Source: Clostridiales bacterium (GTDB lineage: Bacteria; Bacillota; Clostridia; Christensenellales; Aristaeellaceae). Taken from it: a DNA stretch of 5,968 nt. Made by a program: the position numbers and the translations under genes. Numbering within the stretch: the first letter of the stretch is position 1; every line of letters starts with the position of its first letter. The notes beneath the pieces were generated by a model. The model saw only the letters and a program-made list of their open reading frames with translations. It made no database searches and was not told the origin of the DNA. The stretch spans positions 1 to 5,968 of the forward strand of contig DXVG01000115.1 of NCBI GenBank assembly GCA_019409045.1. Reading direction: 5' to 3'. Of this stretch, positions 1 through 5,968 are shown piece by piece.

Positions 1-911
<911 letters not shown>

Positions 912-981
912 TTGCAGGTACCTTCTTTCTGCTCAGTTTTGTATTGGCCGCAGGCTGGCGCCTCTCGGACATTCCCATGCT

Positions 982-1010
982 ATTATAGAACAGTTTTTTT
1001 GAAAAAGCAA
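982..1010 (-). promoter_or_regulatory. Sigma-A-type promoter of pckA
   Basis: On the minus strand a TTGCTT -35 element (1005-1010) is followed by exactly 17 nt and a perfect TATAAT -10 element (982-987). Transcription would start near 973-976, giving a leader of about 65 nt before the pckA ATG at 911. The surrounding 982-1080 stretch is clearly AT-richer than the flanking genes, as expected of a promoter. The hexamers and spacing are seen directly; the start site is inferred. Confidence 0.85.
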
Positions 1011-1013
1011 TCG

Positions 1014-1053
1014 CTTAAGTTTAAGTCTGTTTGCCTCATGGATAAATAACCAT
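1014..1053. promoter_or_regulatory. Two palindromes upstream of the pckA promoter; possible operator sites
   Basis: CTTAA-GT-TTAAG (1014-1025) is a perfect 5-bp inverted repeat lying three bases upstream of the pckA -35 element. A second, imperfect 16-bp palindrome, ATGGATAAATAACCAT (1038-1053, six of eight pairs matching), lies 12 bp further upstream. Their positions suit an activator or repressor acting on pckA. Neither matches a consensus that I can name with confidence, and short AT-rich palindromes also arise by chance in such DNA. Confidence 0.3.
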
Positions 1054-1095
1054 CCAGCCAAAGTTTTGACAAGATTTTGAAGATTGGGCGCACCC

Positions 1096-1118
1096 AAAAA
1101 AACGGCACGGACAGCCCG
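1096..1118 (-). terminator. Possible intrinsic terminator with a T7 tract, distal part of the intergenic region
   Basis: On the minus strand CGGGCTGTCCGTGCCG (1103-1118) can form a short, imperfect stem of about 5 bp, with one bulge and one G-T pair. It is followed at once by seven T (1096-1102). The T-tract is the best one downstream of the hydrogenase operon, but the stem is weak, so this may act together with the stronger hairpin at 1166-1196 and the small GGGGC/GCCCC hairpin at 1135-1148. Confidence 0.4.
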
Positions 1119-1165
1119 CTTTGCGGCGGCGGCCGGGGCAAAGGCCCCTCCCCCTGCGCAACAAA

Positions 1166-1196
1166 GCGCGCCCGCCCCGGCGTGGGGCGGACGCGC
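1166..1196 (-). terminator. Strong 13-bp hairpin just after the group B hydrogenase gene; probable terminator
   Basis: The minus strand reads GCGCGTCCGCCCC, a 5-nt loop (ACGCC), then GGGGCGGGCGCGC. This is a 13-bp stem with a single T-G wobble, starting 23 bp after the hydrogenase stop codon. The following bases, TTTGTT, form only a weak T-tract. The hairpin would end the operon transcript, either as an intrinsic terminator with a poor U-run or as a 3'-end stabilising structure. The stem is seen directly; the terminator function is inferred from its position at the operon end. Confidence 0.6.
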
Positions 1197-1219
1197 GGCG
1201 TCGGTCGCGCAGTGTACGG

Positions 1220-2641
1220 CTACGGGGCGGAGTTGATGGTGTCGGAGATGCGCTTTTCCATGGCCTCCATGCCGTAGCGGTCGATCTCGCCCTTGTCCTT
1301 GGGGCCGTGGGTGAGGCAGCCCGCGCCGCCGATGCAGCCGCCGGTGCAGGCCATGCCCTCGATGAAGTTGAAGTCCTTCACGCCGCGGCTGGCCTTGAGC
1401 AGCGCCATGCGGCAGGCCTCGATGCCGTCACAGGGCTGTGCCTTGACGGTGAAGTTGAGCCCCTGCTCGTACACGGCCTCGGCCACGGCGTCGCTCACGC
1501 CGCCGCTGCGGGCGAATATGCGGCCGTAGTAGGAGGCGTTGTCCAGGACGTCCACCTCGAGCTGGGAGATGTCCATGTCGCGGCTGTCGATGAGCGCCTG
1601 CAGCTCCTCAAAGGTGAGCACGCAATCGACGTACTGCTTGACGCGCTCCTTCTGCGCCTCGGCCTTCTTGGCGGTGCAGGGGCCGACGAATATGATCTTG
1701 CACTCGGGGTCGGACTCCTTGATGTACTTGGCGATCATCGCCATGGGCGACAGGTTGTGGGAGATGTGCTCCTTGAGCTTGGGGAACTCCGTTTCGACAT
1801 AGTGGACAAACGCCGGGCAGCAGGAGCTGGTGAGGAAGCCCTTTTCCGCGAGCTCCTGCGCCTCGTGCCAGGCCACCATGTCCGCGCCCATGGCGGCCTC
1901 GACCACGCTGAAGAAGCCGAGCTTTTTCATGGCGGTGATGACCTGGCCGACCTTGGCGTAGCGGAACTGGCTGATGATGGAGGGCGCGACCACGCCGTAC
2001 ACGCGCGGGCCGTTGCGCTCGGTGCTCTCGCGCAGCATGGCGATGGCCTCGAGCAGGAACGACTTGTCCACCGGCGCGCCGAACGGGCACATGTACACGC
2101 AGGCGCCGCAGGAGGTGCACTTCTCCTCGTCGATTTTGGCGATCTTGCGCTCGTCCATGTGAATGGCCTTGACCTTGCAGGCGACCTCGCAGGGGCGCTT
2201 GCGGCTGACAATGGCGTTGTAGGGGCACACCGCGGCGCAGCGGCCGCACTCGACGCACTTGGCCGGGTCGATGTGCGCCTTGAGCTTGCGGTCAAAGCTG
2301 AACGCGCCGCGCGGGCACGCGGCCTCGCAGCGGTGCGCGAGGCAGCCGCGGCAGGACTCCGTCACCTGATAGGCGCTGACCGGGCATTCATCGCAGGCGA
2401 TGTCGATGATCTTGATGATGTTCGGGTCGCCCTTTTCCCCGCCCATGGCCAGCTTCACGCGCTCGGCGGCAATGGCGCGCTCCTTGTAGATGCAGCAGCG
2501 CATGGTCGGCTCCGGGCCGGGCGCGATGGTCTTGGGTATGTCGAGATAGGCGTCCTGCAAAGTGTCCGCATAGGCGTGGCGCGCGACCTCGCGCAGCACC
2601 TCGTACTTCAGCTTCTGGACGTTGGTGTCGAAAATCCGCAT
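1220..2641 (-). CDS. [FeFe] hydrogenase, group B type, monomeric with ferredoxin-like N-terminal domain
   Basis: This is probably a cytosolic, ferredoxin-dependent hydrogenase that makes or oxidises H2. The 473-aa protein has a Cys-rich N-terminal region: C97-x2-C-x4-C-x3-C, then two classic CxxCxxCxxxC sites (129-139 and 175-185), with extra Cys pairs at 49/50, 83/86 and 151/155. The H-cluster motifs follow. L1 is TSSCCPAF (271-278), with C275 as cluster ligand and C274 as the usual proton-relay Cys. L2 is GPCTAKKAE (320-328). L3 is EGMACTGGCIGGAG (428-441), with ligands C432 and C436. The TSSCCP variant, Gly for Met before PC, and the unusual N-terminal Cys pattern point to group B rather than group A. 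The ATG at 2641 was chosen because GGAGG lies 5 nt upstream; ATG 2656 lies on the far side of that site. The gene starts 17 bp after the phosphatase stop. No NADH-binding partner is present, so bifurcation is unlikely. Confidence 0.93.
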   Translation of the reverse strand: MRIFDTNVQKLKYEVLREVARHAYADTLQDAYLDIPKTIAPGPEPTMRCCIYKERAIAAERVKLAMGGEKGDPNIIKIIDIACDECPVSAYQVTESCRGCLAHRCEAACPRGAFSFDRKLKAHIDPAKCVECGRCAAVCPYNAIVSRKRPCEVACKVKAIHMDERKIAKIDEEKCTSCGACVYMCPFGAPVDKSFLLEAIAMLRESTERNGPRVYGVVAPSIISQFRYAKVGQVITAMKKLGFFSVVEAAMGADMVAWHEAQELAEKGFLTSSCCPAFVHYVETEFPKLKEHISHNLSPMAMIAKYIKESDPECKIIFVGPCTAKKAEAQKERVKQYVDCVLTFEELQALIDSRDMDISQLEVDVLDNASYYGRIFARSGGVSDAVAEAVYEQGLNFTVKAQPCDGIEACRMALLKASRGVKDFNFIEGMACTGGCIGGAGCLTHGPKDKGEIDRYGMEAMEKRISDTINSAP

Positions 2642-2646
2642 AGCTT

Positions 2647-2651
2647 CCTCC
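2647..2651 (-). promoter_or_regulatory. Ribosome binding site that fixes the start of the group B hydrogenase
   Basis: GGAGG, part of a longer GGGGGAGGA, ends 5 nt before the ATG at 2641. An in-frame ATG at 2656 and a longer extension to 2704 lie at or upstream of this site and lack their own. The site sits entirely in the 17-bp gap after the phosphatase stop codon, which suits translation of a tightly packed polycistronic message. Confidence 0.8.
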
Positions 2652-2658
2652 CCCATGC

Positions 2659-3831
2659 TTAGAAGTAACTGACCTTGATGCGCTTGCCCATCCGCTCCAG
2701 GCACTTGGCCAGGGACTCGATGAGCTGTATCTTGATGCCGAAGGTGATCGGCAGGTCGGGGTTCTGGTGCGCCGGGTTGATGGCCTTGCCGACGAAGAAG
2801 TTGATGTCCGTTGCCTTCTCAAACAGCTTCTGCGCGATCAGAGAGGCTCCGTCCTTCTTGCTGGTCCAGTCCGCGGCGGTATCCTTGCCCTCCAGGAAGT
2901 CCTCGCCGAGCTTGAGCACCTTGGAGATCGTGACCACGCCCTCGGTGACCAGGTCCACGCCCTGCAATTTGGAGATGGGCGGGACCTCGGGGTCAAAGTA
3001 GTCCAGCGTGGGGATCAGCGGCTTGCCCAGGTAGCGCGCGGCGATGTTGGAAGTGGTGCCGCCGCAGACGATCTTCTCGCCCTCCTTGGCAAAGAACAGG
3101 TTCATCATCTTGATGTCGTTCTTGGGGTCGGCGGGCGGGCCGATGACCAGGTTCACGCTCTGGCGCGCGCGCACGCGCACCACGGCCACGGTGGTATCGT
3201 CGCCGGGCTCGCCCTCGTAGAGGCGGTTGCACTCGTCCACGATGTTGGCCGCGATGTACTTGGCGGAGTTGTCCGGGTGGTAGTTGGCCTCGGCAAAGTC
3301 GATGATGTTGTCCCGCTGCCAGCCGTAGTTGAACTCTTTGCCCACGCCCGCGAACGGCGCGCCGTCGGACATGGCGATGAGCACGTCGTTCTCCATGACG
3401 GTAAAGCGGCTCTCGTGGATCTGCTTGCCGCTGACCTCGCGCGTGGACACGGGGTAGTTGTAGCGCGTGCCGTTGCGCAGCACGATCACGGCGGGGTTGT
3501 CAAACTGTATCAGCTCCGCCGTCTGGTTGTCCACGATGCGGATGACCGTGAAGGTGGAATAGGCCACGCCGCGCACCTTGCACACGGGGAGCGTGCTTGC
3601 GATGGTGTCGATGCATTCCTCGATGGGCATGCCCCCGGCGATCATCGTGGAGATGATCTTGGAGGTGAGCGTGGAGAGTATGTTCGCCTTCACGCCGCTG
3701 CCCAGGCCGTCGGCCAGCACGAGTATGCTTTCGCCCTCGCGGTCGACCGTCTCCACGCGGTCGCCGCAGAGCTGCTCGCCCACATGGTTGAGCGAGACAT
3801 AGCCGGTCTCCGTGCAAAGATCATTTATCAT
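2659..3831 (-). CDS. SpoIIE/PP2C-family serine/threonine phosphatase linked to the sensory hydrogenase
   Basis: This is a predicted cytosolic, metal-dependent phosphatase that removes phosphate from Ser/Thr of an unidentified protein. In the 390-aa sequence, residues 1-220 form the PP2C/SpoIIE fold with its metal-binding acids: GD at 23-24, ADGLGSG (40-46, Asp41), MSDGAP (154-159, Asp156) and PGDDTT (209-214, Asp211/212). Residues from about 225 to 390 form a second domain that I do not recognise, with conserved-looking segments VCGGTTSNIAARYLGK (255-270) and DLVTEGVVTI (293-302). There are no membrane segments. The start at 3831 overlaps the end of the sensor hydrogenase gene by 11 bp, and its AAAGGA site (3843-3848, 11-nt spacer) lies inside that gene, so translation is probably coupled. 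The context suggests the phosphatase is the output arm of the sensor; that link is inferred. Confidence 0.9.
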   Translation of the reverse strand: MINDLCTETGYVSLNHVGEQLCGDRVETVDREGESILVLADGLGSGVKANILSTLTSKIISTMIAGGMPIEECIDTIASTLPVCKVRGVAYSTFTVIRIVDNQTAELIQFDNPAVIVLRNGTRYNYPVSTREVSGKQIHESRFTVMENDVLIAMSDGAPFAGVGKEFNYGWQRDNIIDFAEANYHPDNSAKYIAANIVDECNRLYEGEPGDDTTVAVVRVRARQSVNLVIGPPADPKNDIKMMNLFFAKEGEKIVCGGTTSNIAARYLGKPLIPTLDYFDPEVPPISKLQGVDLVTEGVVTISKVLKLGEDFLEGKDTAADWTSKKDGASLIAQKLFEKATDINFFVGKAINPAHQNPDLPITFGIKIQLIESLAKCLERMGKRIKVSYF

Positions 3832-5491
3832 GGCTCATCGCGTCCTTTAACTTGGTCAGGGCGATCTTGGTCTCGGCGGTCGTCTCGCCCAGGAGCGAGG
3901 CGATCTCCTGCACCACGCGCATCTGCTTTTCGATGACCTGGTCGGTCAGCTCCACGGTGCTCTTTTTGAGCTCGCCCTGCTGCCTGCGCTCCTCCTCGCG
4001 GTCGGTCACATCGCGCATGATGCTGATGAGTATCTTGTACTGGCGGTCGTAGATCACCGTCTCATCCACAAACAGCTTGTACTCGGGCACATAGTGGCAC
4101 TTCTCGCTGAAGCCGTGGCCCTCGAGCACCGCCTTGAGGTAGTTGGACGGGTCGAGCATGCGCACCACCGGCGCGCCGACGATGTCACCCGCGCAGGAGA
4201 GCTTGAACAGCCGCACCGCCGCCTGGTTGATCTGCTTGACGATCAGGTCCTCGTCCATGACCAGTATGGCGTTGGGCGTGTTCTGGATGATCTTGTCGGA
4301 GAAGGACTCGGCCTTTTCCTTGAGGTAGGGCAGGCACATCTCGATCTCGGCCTTGCCCTGGCAGACGGCGATGGCCTTGTCGTAGCAGGTGGGATAGCCG
4401 CAGCAGCCGCAGTTGAACATCTTGTCCGGCGTGGTCTTGCCCATGCGGTTGAGCACCTGCTGGATGGCGTCGTTGCCGGGCATGACGCGCTTGAGCCCGC
4501 CGGGGGCGTAGCGCGCGCTCATCTCGCCCGGCGCCTCCACGCCGAACAGGCCGTCGCCGGCGTAGTGCTCCACCTTGAGCGCGCCGAGCATGCGCTTGCG
4601 GTTGTGCTCGCGCATGACCGGGCCGTTGATGCAGCTGCCCTCGCAGGCGGACATCTCGATGAACACATGCTCGGACGCGTCCTCGCGCATCTCGTCGAGC
4701 ACCTTGCGGATGTTGAGCATGCCGTCCACGGTGATGCGCGGGCAGTCGATCTCGCCGTCGAGCGTGCTGAGTATGCCGCCGGTGGTCGGATAGCGCCGCG
4801 AGGCGGGGCCGTTCTGCGCCGGGAGCGGGTTGTGCACGGGCGCGACGCCCTCCTCCGCCATCCAGGCGATCAGCTCCTCAAAGGTGAGGCACGCATCCAC
4901 GCTGGCGGCCTCGTCCGCCTCGCGCTTCTTGGCGATGCAGGGGCCGATGAACACGGTGAAGGCGTCCTTGTCGCGCTTTTTGAGCACGTCGCAGTGCGCG
5001 ATCATGGGCGTCTTGACCGGGAGCAGGTGCGAAAGCAGGTCTGGATAGTACTTCTGGATCAGCGAATTGACGGCCGGGCAGCAGCTGGAGATCATCACGC
5101 CCGTGTCCTTGCGCATGAGCTCCTCATACGCGCGGGAGACCAGCTCCGCGCCCACGGCCGTCTCCTCGGCGTCGGCAAACCCCAGCTTTTTGAGCGTTTC
5201 GCGCATGTCCTCGATCGTCTCTACGTCCATTGCCACCGGGAACGACGGGGCAACGCTGGCCACCACGCGCCGCCCCGCGCGAATCGCGTCGCGCACGACG
5301 GGCACGTCCTCGCGGATGCGCTTGGCGTTCTGCGGGCAGACGACGTAGCAGTTGCCGCACAGCACGCATTCATCCGCGATGATGTTGGCCTGGCTGTTGG
5401 TAAAGCCGATGGCCTTGACTGGGCAGGCGCGTATGCAGGCGTAGCAGTCCTTGCAGCGCGCCTCATTGAGTTTGAGGTATTCATTCTTCAT
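3821..5491 (-). CDS. hydS: Sensory-type [FeFe] hydrogenase with PAS domain (group C-like)
   Basis: This is a predicted cytosolic H2 or redox sensor rather than a bulk H2 producer. The 556-aa domain order is: 2x[4Fe-4S] ferredoxin domain (C13, C16, C19, C23; C42, C45, C48, C52); H-cluster domain with L1 ISSCCPAV (134-141), L2 GPCIAKKRE (183-191) and L3 EMSACEGSCINGP (279-291); a four-Cys FeS motif C361-x2-C364-x4-C369-x16-C386, as in RnfB and corrinoid-protein FeS domains; a PAS domain (about 398-495); and a C-terminal coiled coil (about 497-550). There is no kinase, cyclase or DNA-binding output domain. The ATG at 5491 has AAAGGCGG 9 nt upstream; the 25-residue extension to 5566 has no recognisable site and does not resemble the family N-terminus. 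The 11-bp overlap with the phosphatase gene suggests the two proteins act together. The exact subgroup (C or D) needs a phylogeny. Confidence 0.9.
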   Translation of the reverse strand: MKNEYLKLNEARCKDCYACIRACPVKAIGFTNSQANIIADECVLCGNCYVVCPQNAKRIREDVPVVRDAIRAGRRVVASVAPSFPVAMDVETIEDMRETLKKLGFADAEETAVGAELVSRAYEELMRKDTGVMISSCCPAVNSLIQKYYPDLLSHLLPVKTPMIAHCDVLKKRDKDAFTVFIGPCIAKKREADEAASVDACLTFEELIAWMAEEGVAPVHNPLPAQNGPASRRYPTTGGILSTLDGEIDCPRITVDGMLNIRKVLDEMREDASEHVFIEMSACEGSCINGPVMREHNRKRMLGALKVEHYAGDGLFGVEAPGEMSARYAPGGLKRVMPGNDAIQQVLNRMGKTTPDKMFNCGCCGYPTCYDKAIAVCQGKAEIEMCLPYLKEKAESFSDKIIQNTPNAILVMDEDLIVKQINQAAVRLFKLSCAGDIVGAPVVRMLDPSNYLKAVLEGHGFSEKCHYVPEYKLFVDETVIYDRQYKILISIMRDVTDREEERRQQGELKKSTVELTDQVIEKQMRVVQEIASLLGETTAETKIALTKLKDAMSHDK

Positions 5492-5615
5492 CCGGGAATA
5501 CCGCCTTTCGGTGGATGCGATGGTGGAAAGCGGCTCGCGCCGCACGCCTCCGAGCGGGAAACGCACCAGGCGCGCCGGCCTCCGCGCAAGGGCGCGCGGC
5601 GGCTGTCAAACGGGC
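5492..5615 (-). other. Intercistronic gap with two hairpins between the [2Fe-2S] gene and the sensor gene
   Basis: This 124-bp gap is the only long one inside the operon. On the minus strand it can form CCGCGC-(6 nt)-GCGCGG (5582-5599) and GCGGC-GCGA-GCCGC (5530-5543). The second has a GNRA-type tetraloop and is followed by only three T, so neither looks like a full terminator. They may lower expression of the downstream genes relative to the first, or mark mRNA processing. The stems are seen directly; any function is inferred. No promoter is evident in the gap. Confidence 0.4.
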
Positions 5616-5855
5616 TCAGGCCCTGGGGAGCACCTCTTTTTCGAAGAAAGTCTGCACGTCCTCGGGCTTCAGGGAGAATTTCTGATCGTCCACGGTCAGG
5701 CACACGCCGTTCTGGCAGTCGCCCATGCAAAAGCGGCCGGACATCTCCACCTTGTCGTCCAGACCGTTTTCCTTGACCAGCGCCTGCAGGCCCTCGACGA
5801 TTTGACGCGAACCCTTCAGGTGACAGGAGCTTCCGATGCAGATAGTGATCTTCAT
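5616..5855 (-). CDS. Small thioredoxin-fold [2Fe-2S] ferredoxin-like protein (NuoE/HydC C-terminal type)
   Basis: A 79-aa cytosolic electron carrier, or a subunit-like protein. The cluster ligands are very likely C6 and C11 (CIGSSC, C-x4-C) and C43 and C47 (CMGDC, C-x3-C), the spacing typical of thioredoxin-like [2Fe-2S] ferredoxins and of the NuoE/HydC family. A fifth Cys is at 52. The usual N-terminal helical domain of NuoE/HydC (about 70-80 residues) is absent, so only the cluster domain remains; there is no sign of truncation. The start is secure: AGGAGG (5863-5868) lies 7 nt before the ATG. It is the first gene after the promoter and precedes the sensor hydrogenase by 124 bp. It may pass electrons to or from the sensor or the group B hydrogenase; the partner cannot be read from the sequence. 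Confidence 0.88.
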   Translation of the reverse strand: MKITICIGSSCHLKGSRQIVEGLQALVKENGLDDKVEMSGRFCMGDCQNGVCLTVDDQKFSLKPEDVQTFFEKEVLPRA

Positions 5856-5879
5856 GTGCGTTCCTCCTAAATATCGTCG

Positions 5880-5922
5880 GCGCGGGTCGAGCCGCGCACG
5901 CGGGCATGGACCGCGCCCGCGC
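5880..5922 (-). promoter_or_regulatory. GC-rich structured leader of the hydrogenase operon with alternative hairpins
   Basis: Two tandem hairpins fit the minus-strand leader: CGCGGGC-(9 nt)-GCCCGCG (5899-5921) and CCGCGC mirrored as GCGCGG-(6 nt)-CCGCGC (5880-5897). Alternatively, GCGCGGG (5916-5922) can pair with CCCGCGC (5880-5886), which would break both. The structure ends 11 bp before the AGGAGG of the first gene. It does not match a riboswitch class that I recognise, and GC-rich DNA makes such pairings easier by chance. Confidence 0.4.
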
Positions 5923-5935
5923 TGTTTACACGCAT

Positions 5936-5944
5936 ATTATAGCA
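5936..5944 (-). promoter_or_regulatory. Extended -10 element of the hydrogenase operon promoter; -35 missing from the window
   Basis: The minus strand reads TGCTATAAT, a perfect TATAAT (5936-5941) with the TGn extension. The start site would be near 5929, giving a leader of about 73 nt before the first gene. The -35 position (about 5959-5964) falls inside adapter sequence, so the native -35 element and any operator are not visible. Confidence 0.7.
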
Positions 5945-5945
5945 C

Positions 5946-5968
5946 CTGTCTCTTATACACATCTGACG
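5946..5968. other. Nextera/Tn5 sequencing adapter left at the contig end (not genomic)
   Basis: The 19-bp string CTGTCTCTTATACACATCT (5946-5964) is the Tn5 mosaic end used in Nextera libraries. The final GACG (5965-5968) matches the first bases of the read-1-side adapter that follows it. Genomic sequence therefore ends at about 5945. The match is exact from memory of the adapter and lies at the very end of the window, as expected for untrimmed read-through. Confidence 0.95.

Noticed and set aside
1220..2641. Electron-bifurcating HydA subunit
   Set aside because: The motifs fit group B, and no NADH-binding HydB/NuoF-type gene occurs in the window; only a small [2Fe-2S] protein is present.
1121..2662. 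Plus-strand open frame of 513 codons opposite the group B hydrogenase
   Set aside because: It is rich in Ala, Gly, His, Val, Leu and Asp with no domain signature, as expected from the antisense of a GC-rich gene. The minus strand encodes clear H-cluster motifs.
2642..2704. 21-residue N-terminal extension of the group B hydrogenase
   Set aside because: It would overlap the phosphatase gene, whereas GGAGG 5 nt before ATG 2641 supports the shorter form.
2767..3936. Plus-strand open frame of 389 codons opposite the phosphatase
   Set aside because: Antisense shadow that runs across the boundary of two real genes; composition is biased and there are no motifs.
5492..5566. 25-residue N-terminal extension of the sensory hydrogenase
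   Set aside because: No ribosome binding site before 5566; the ATG at 5491 has one and gives the usual ferredoxin-domain N-terminus.
4094..5776. Plus-strand open frame of 560 codons opposite the sensory hydrogenase
   Set aside because: Low-complexity antisense shadow; no recognisable motif and no convincing ribosome binding site, whereas the minus strand carries all the expected domains.
5946..5964. End of a genuine Tn5-like transposon
   Set aside because: It is an exact mosaic end at the contig edge followed by adapter bases, with no transposase, so library read-through is far more likely.

Overview
The window looks like a GC-rich stretch of an anaerobic, fermentative Clostridia-type Firmicute, most likely a gut or metagenomic relative of Oscillospiraceae, Ruminococcaceae or Christensenellaceae. 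This rests on the gene content ([FeFe] hydrogenases beside an ATP-type PEP carboxykinase), strong AGGAGG-like ribosome binding sites and sigma-A-type promoters. All genes lie on the minus strand, so they read from right to left. The last 23 bases (5946-5968) match a Nextera/Tn5 library adapter and are not genomic.

Layout in the direction of transcription. A TGCTATAAT extended -10 element sits at the genomic edge (5936-5944). A GC-rich leader of about 73 nt follows, with alternative hairpins. Then comes a four-gene operon: (1) a 79-aa thioredoxin-fold [2Fe-2S] ferredoxin-like protein (5855-5616); (2) a 556-aa sensory-type [FeFe] hydrogenase with a ferredoxin domain, an H-cluster domain, an extra [4Fe-4S] motif and a PAS domain, but no output domain (5491-3821); (3) a 390-aa SpoIIE/PP2C-type Ser/Thr phosphatase that overlaps the sensor gene by 11 bp (3831-2659); (4) a 473-aa group B-type [FeFe] hydrogenase (2641-1220). 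A hairpin-rich intergenic region (about 1084-1219) probably terminates the operon. Next is an independent, near-consensus promoter (TTGCTT-N17-TATAAT) for pckA, which runs off the left edge after 303 codons.

The simplest reading is a hydrogen- or redox-responsive regulatory cassette. The sensor hydrogenase would read H2 or ferredoxin redox state at its H-cluster and pass it through the FeS and PAS modules to the co-translated phosphatase, which would dephosphorylate an unknown target. The group B hydrogenase would be the metabolic enzyme made alongside. Related sensory-hydrogenase/phosphatase clusters have been described in anaerobic Firmicutes (from memory, the HydS cluster of Ruminococcus albus), so the concept is not new. 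The phosphatase's C-terminal domain, its target, the role of the small [2Fe-2S] protein and the structured leader are not explained. There are no hydEFG maturases, no NADH-binding bifurcating subunits, and no tRNA, rRNA, CRISPR or transposon genes in the window.
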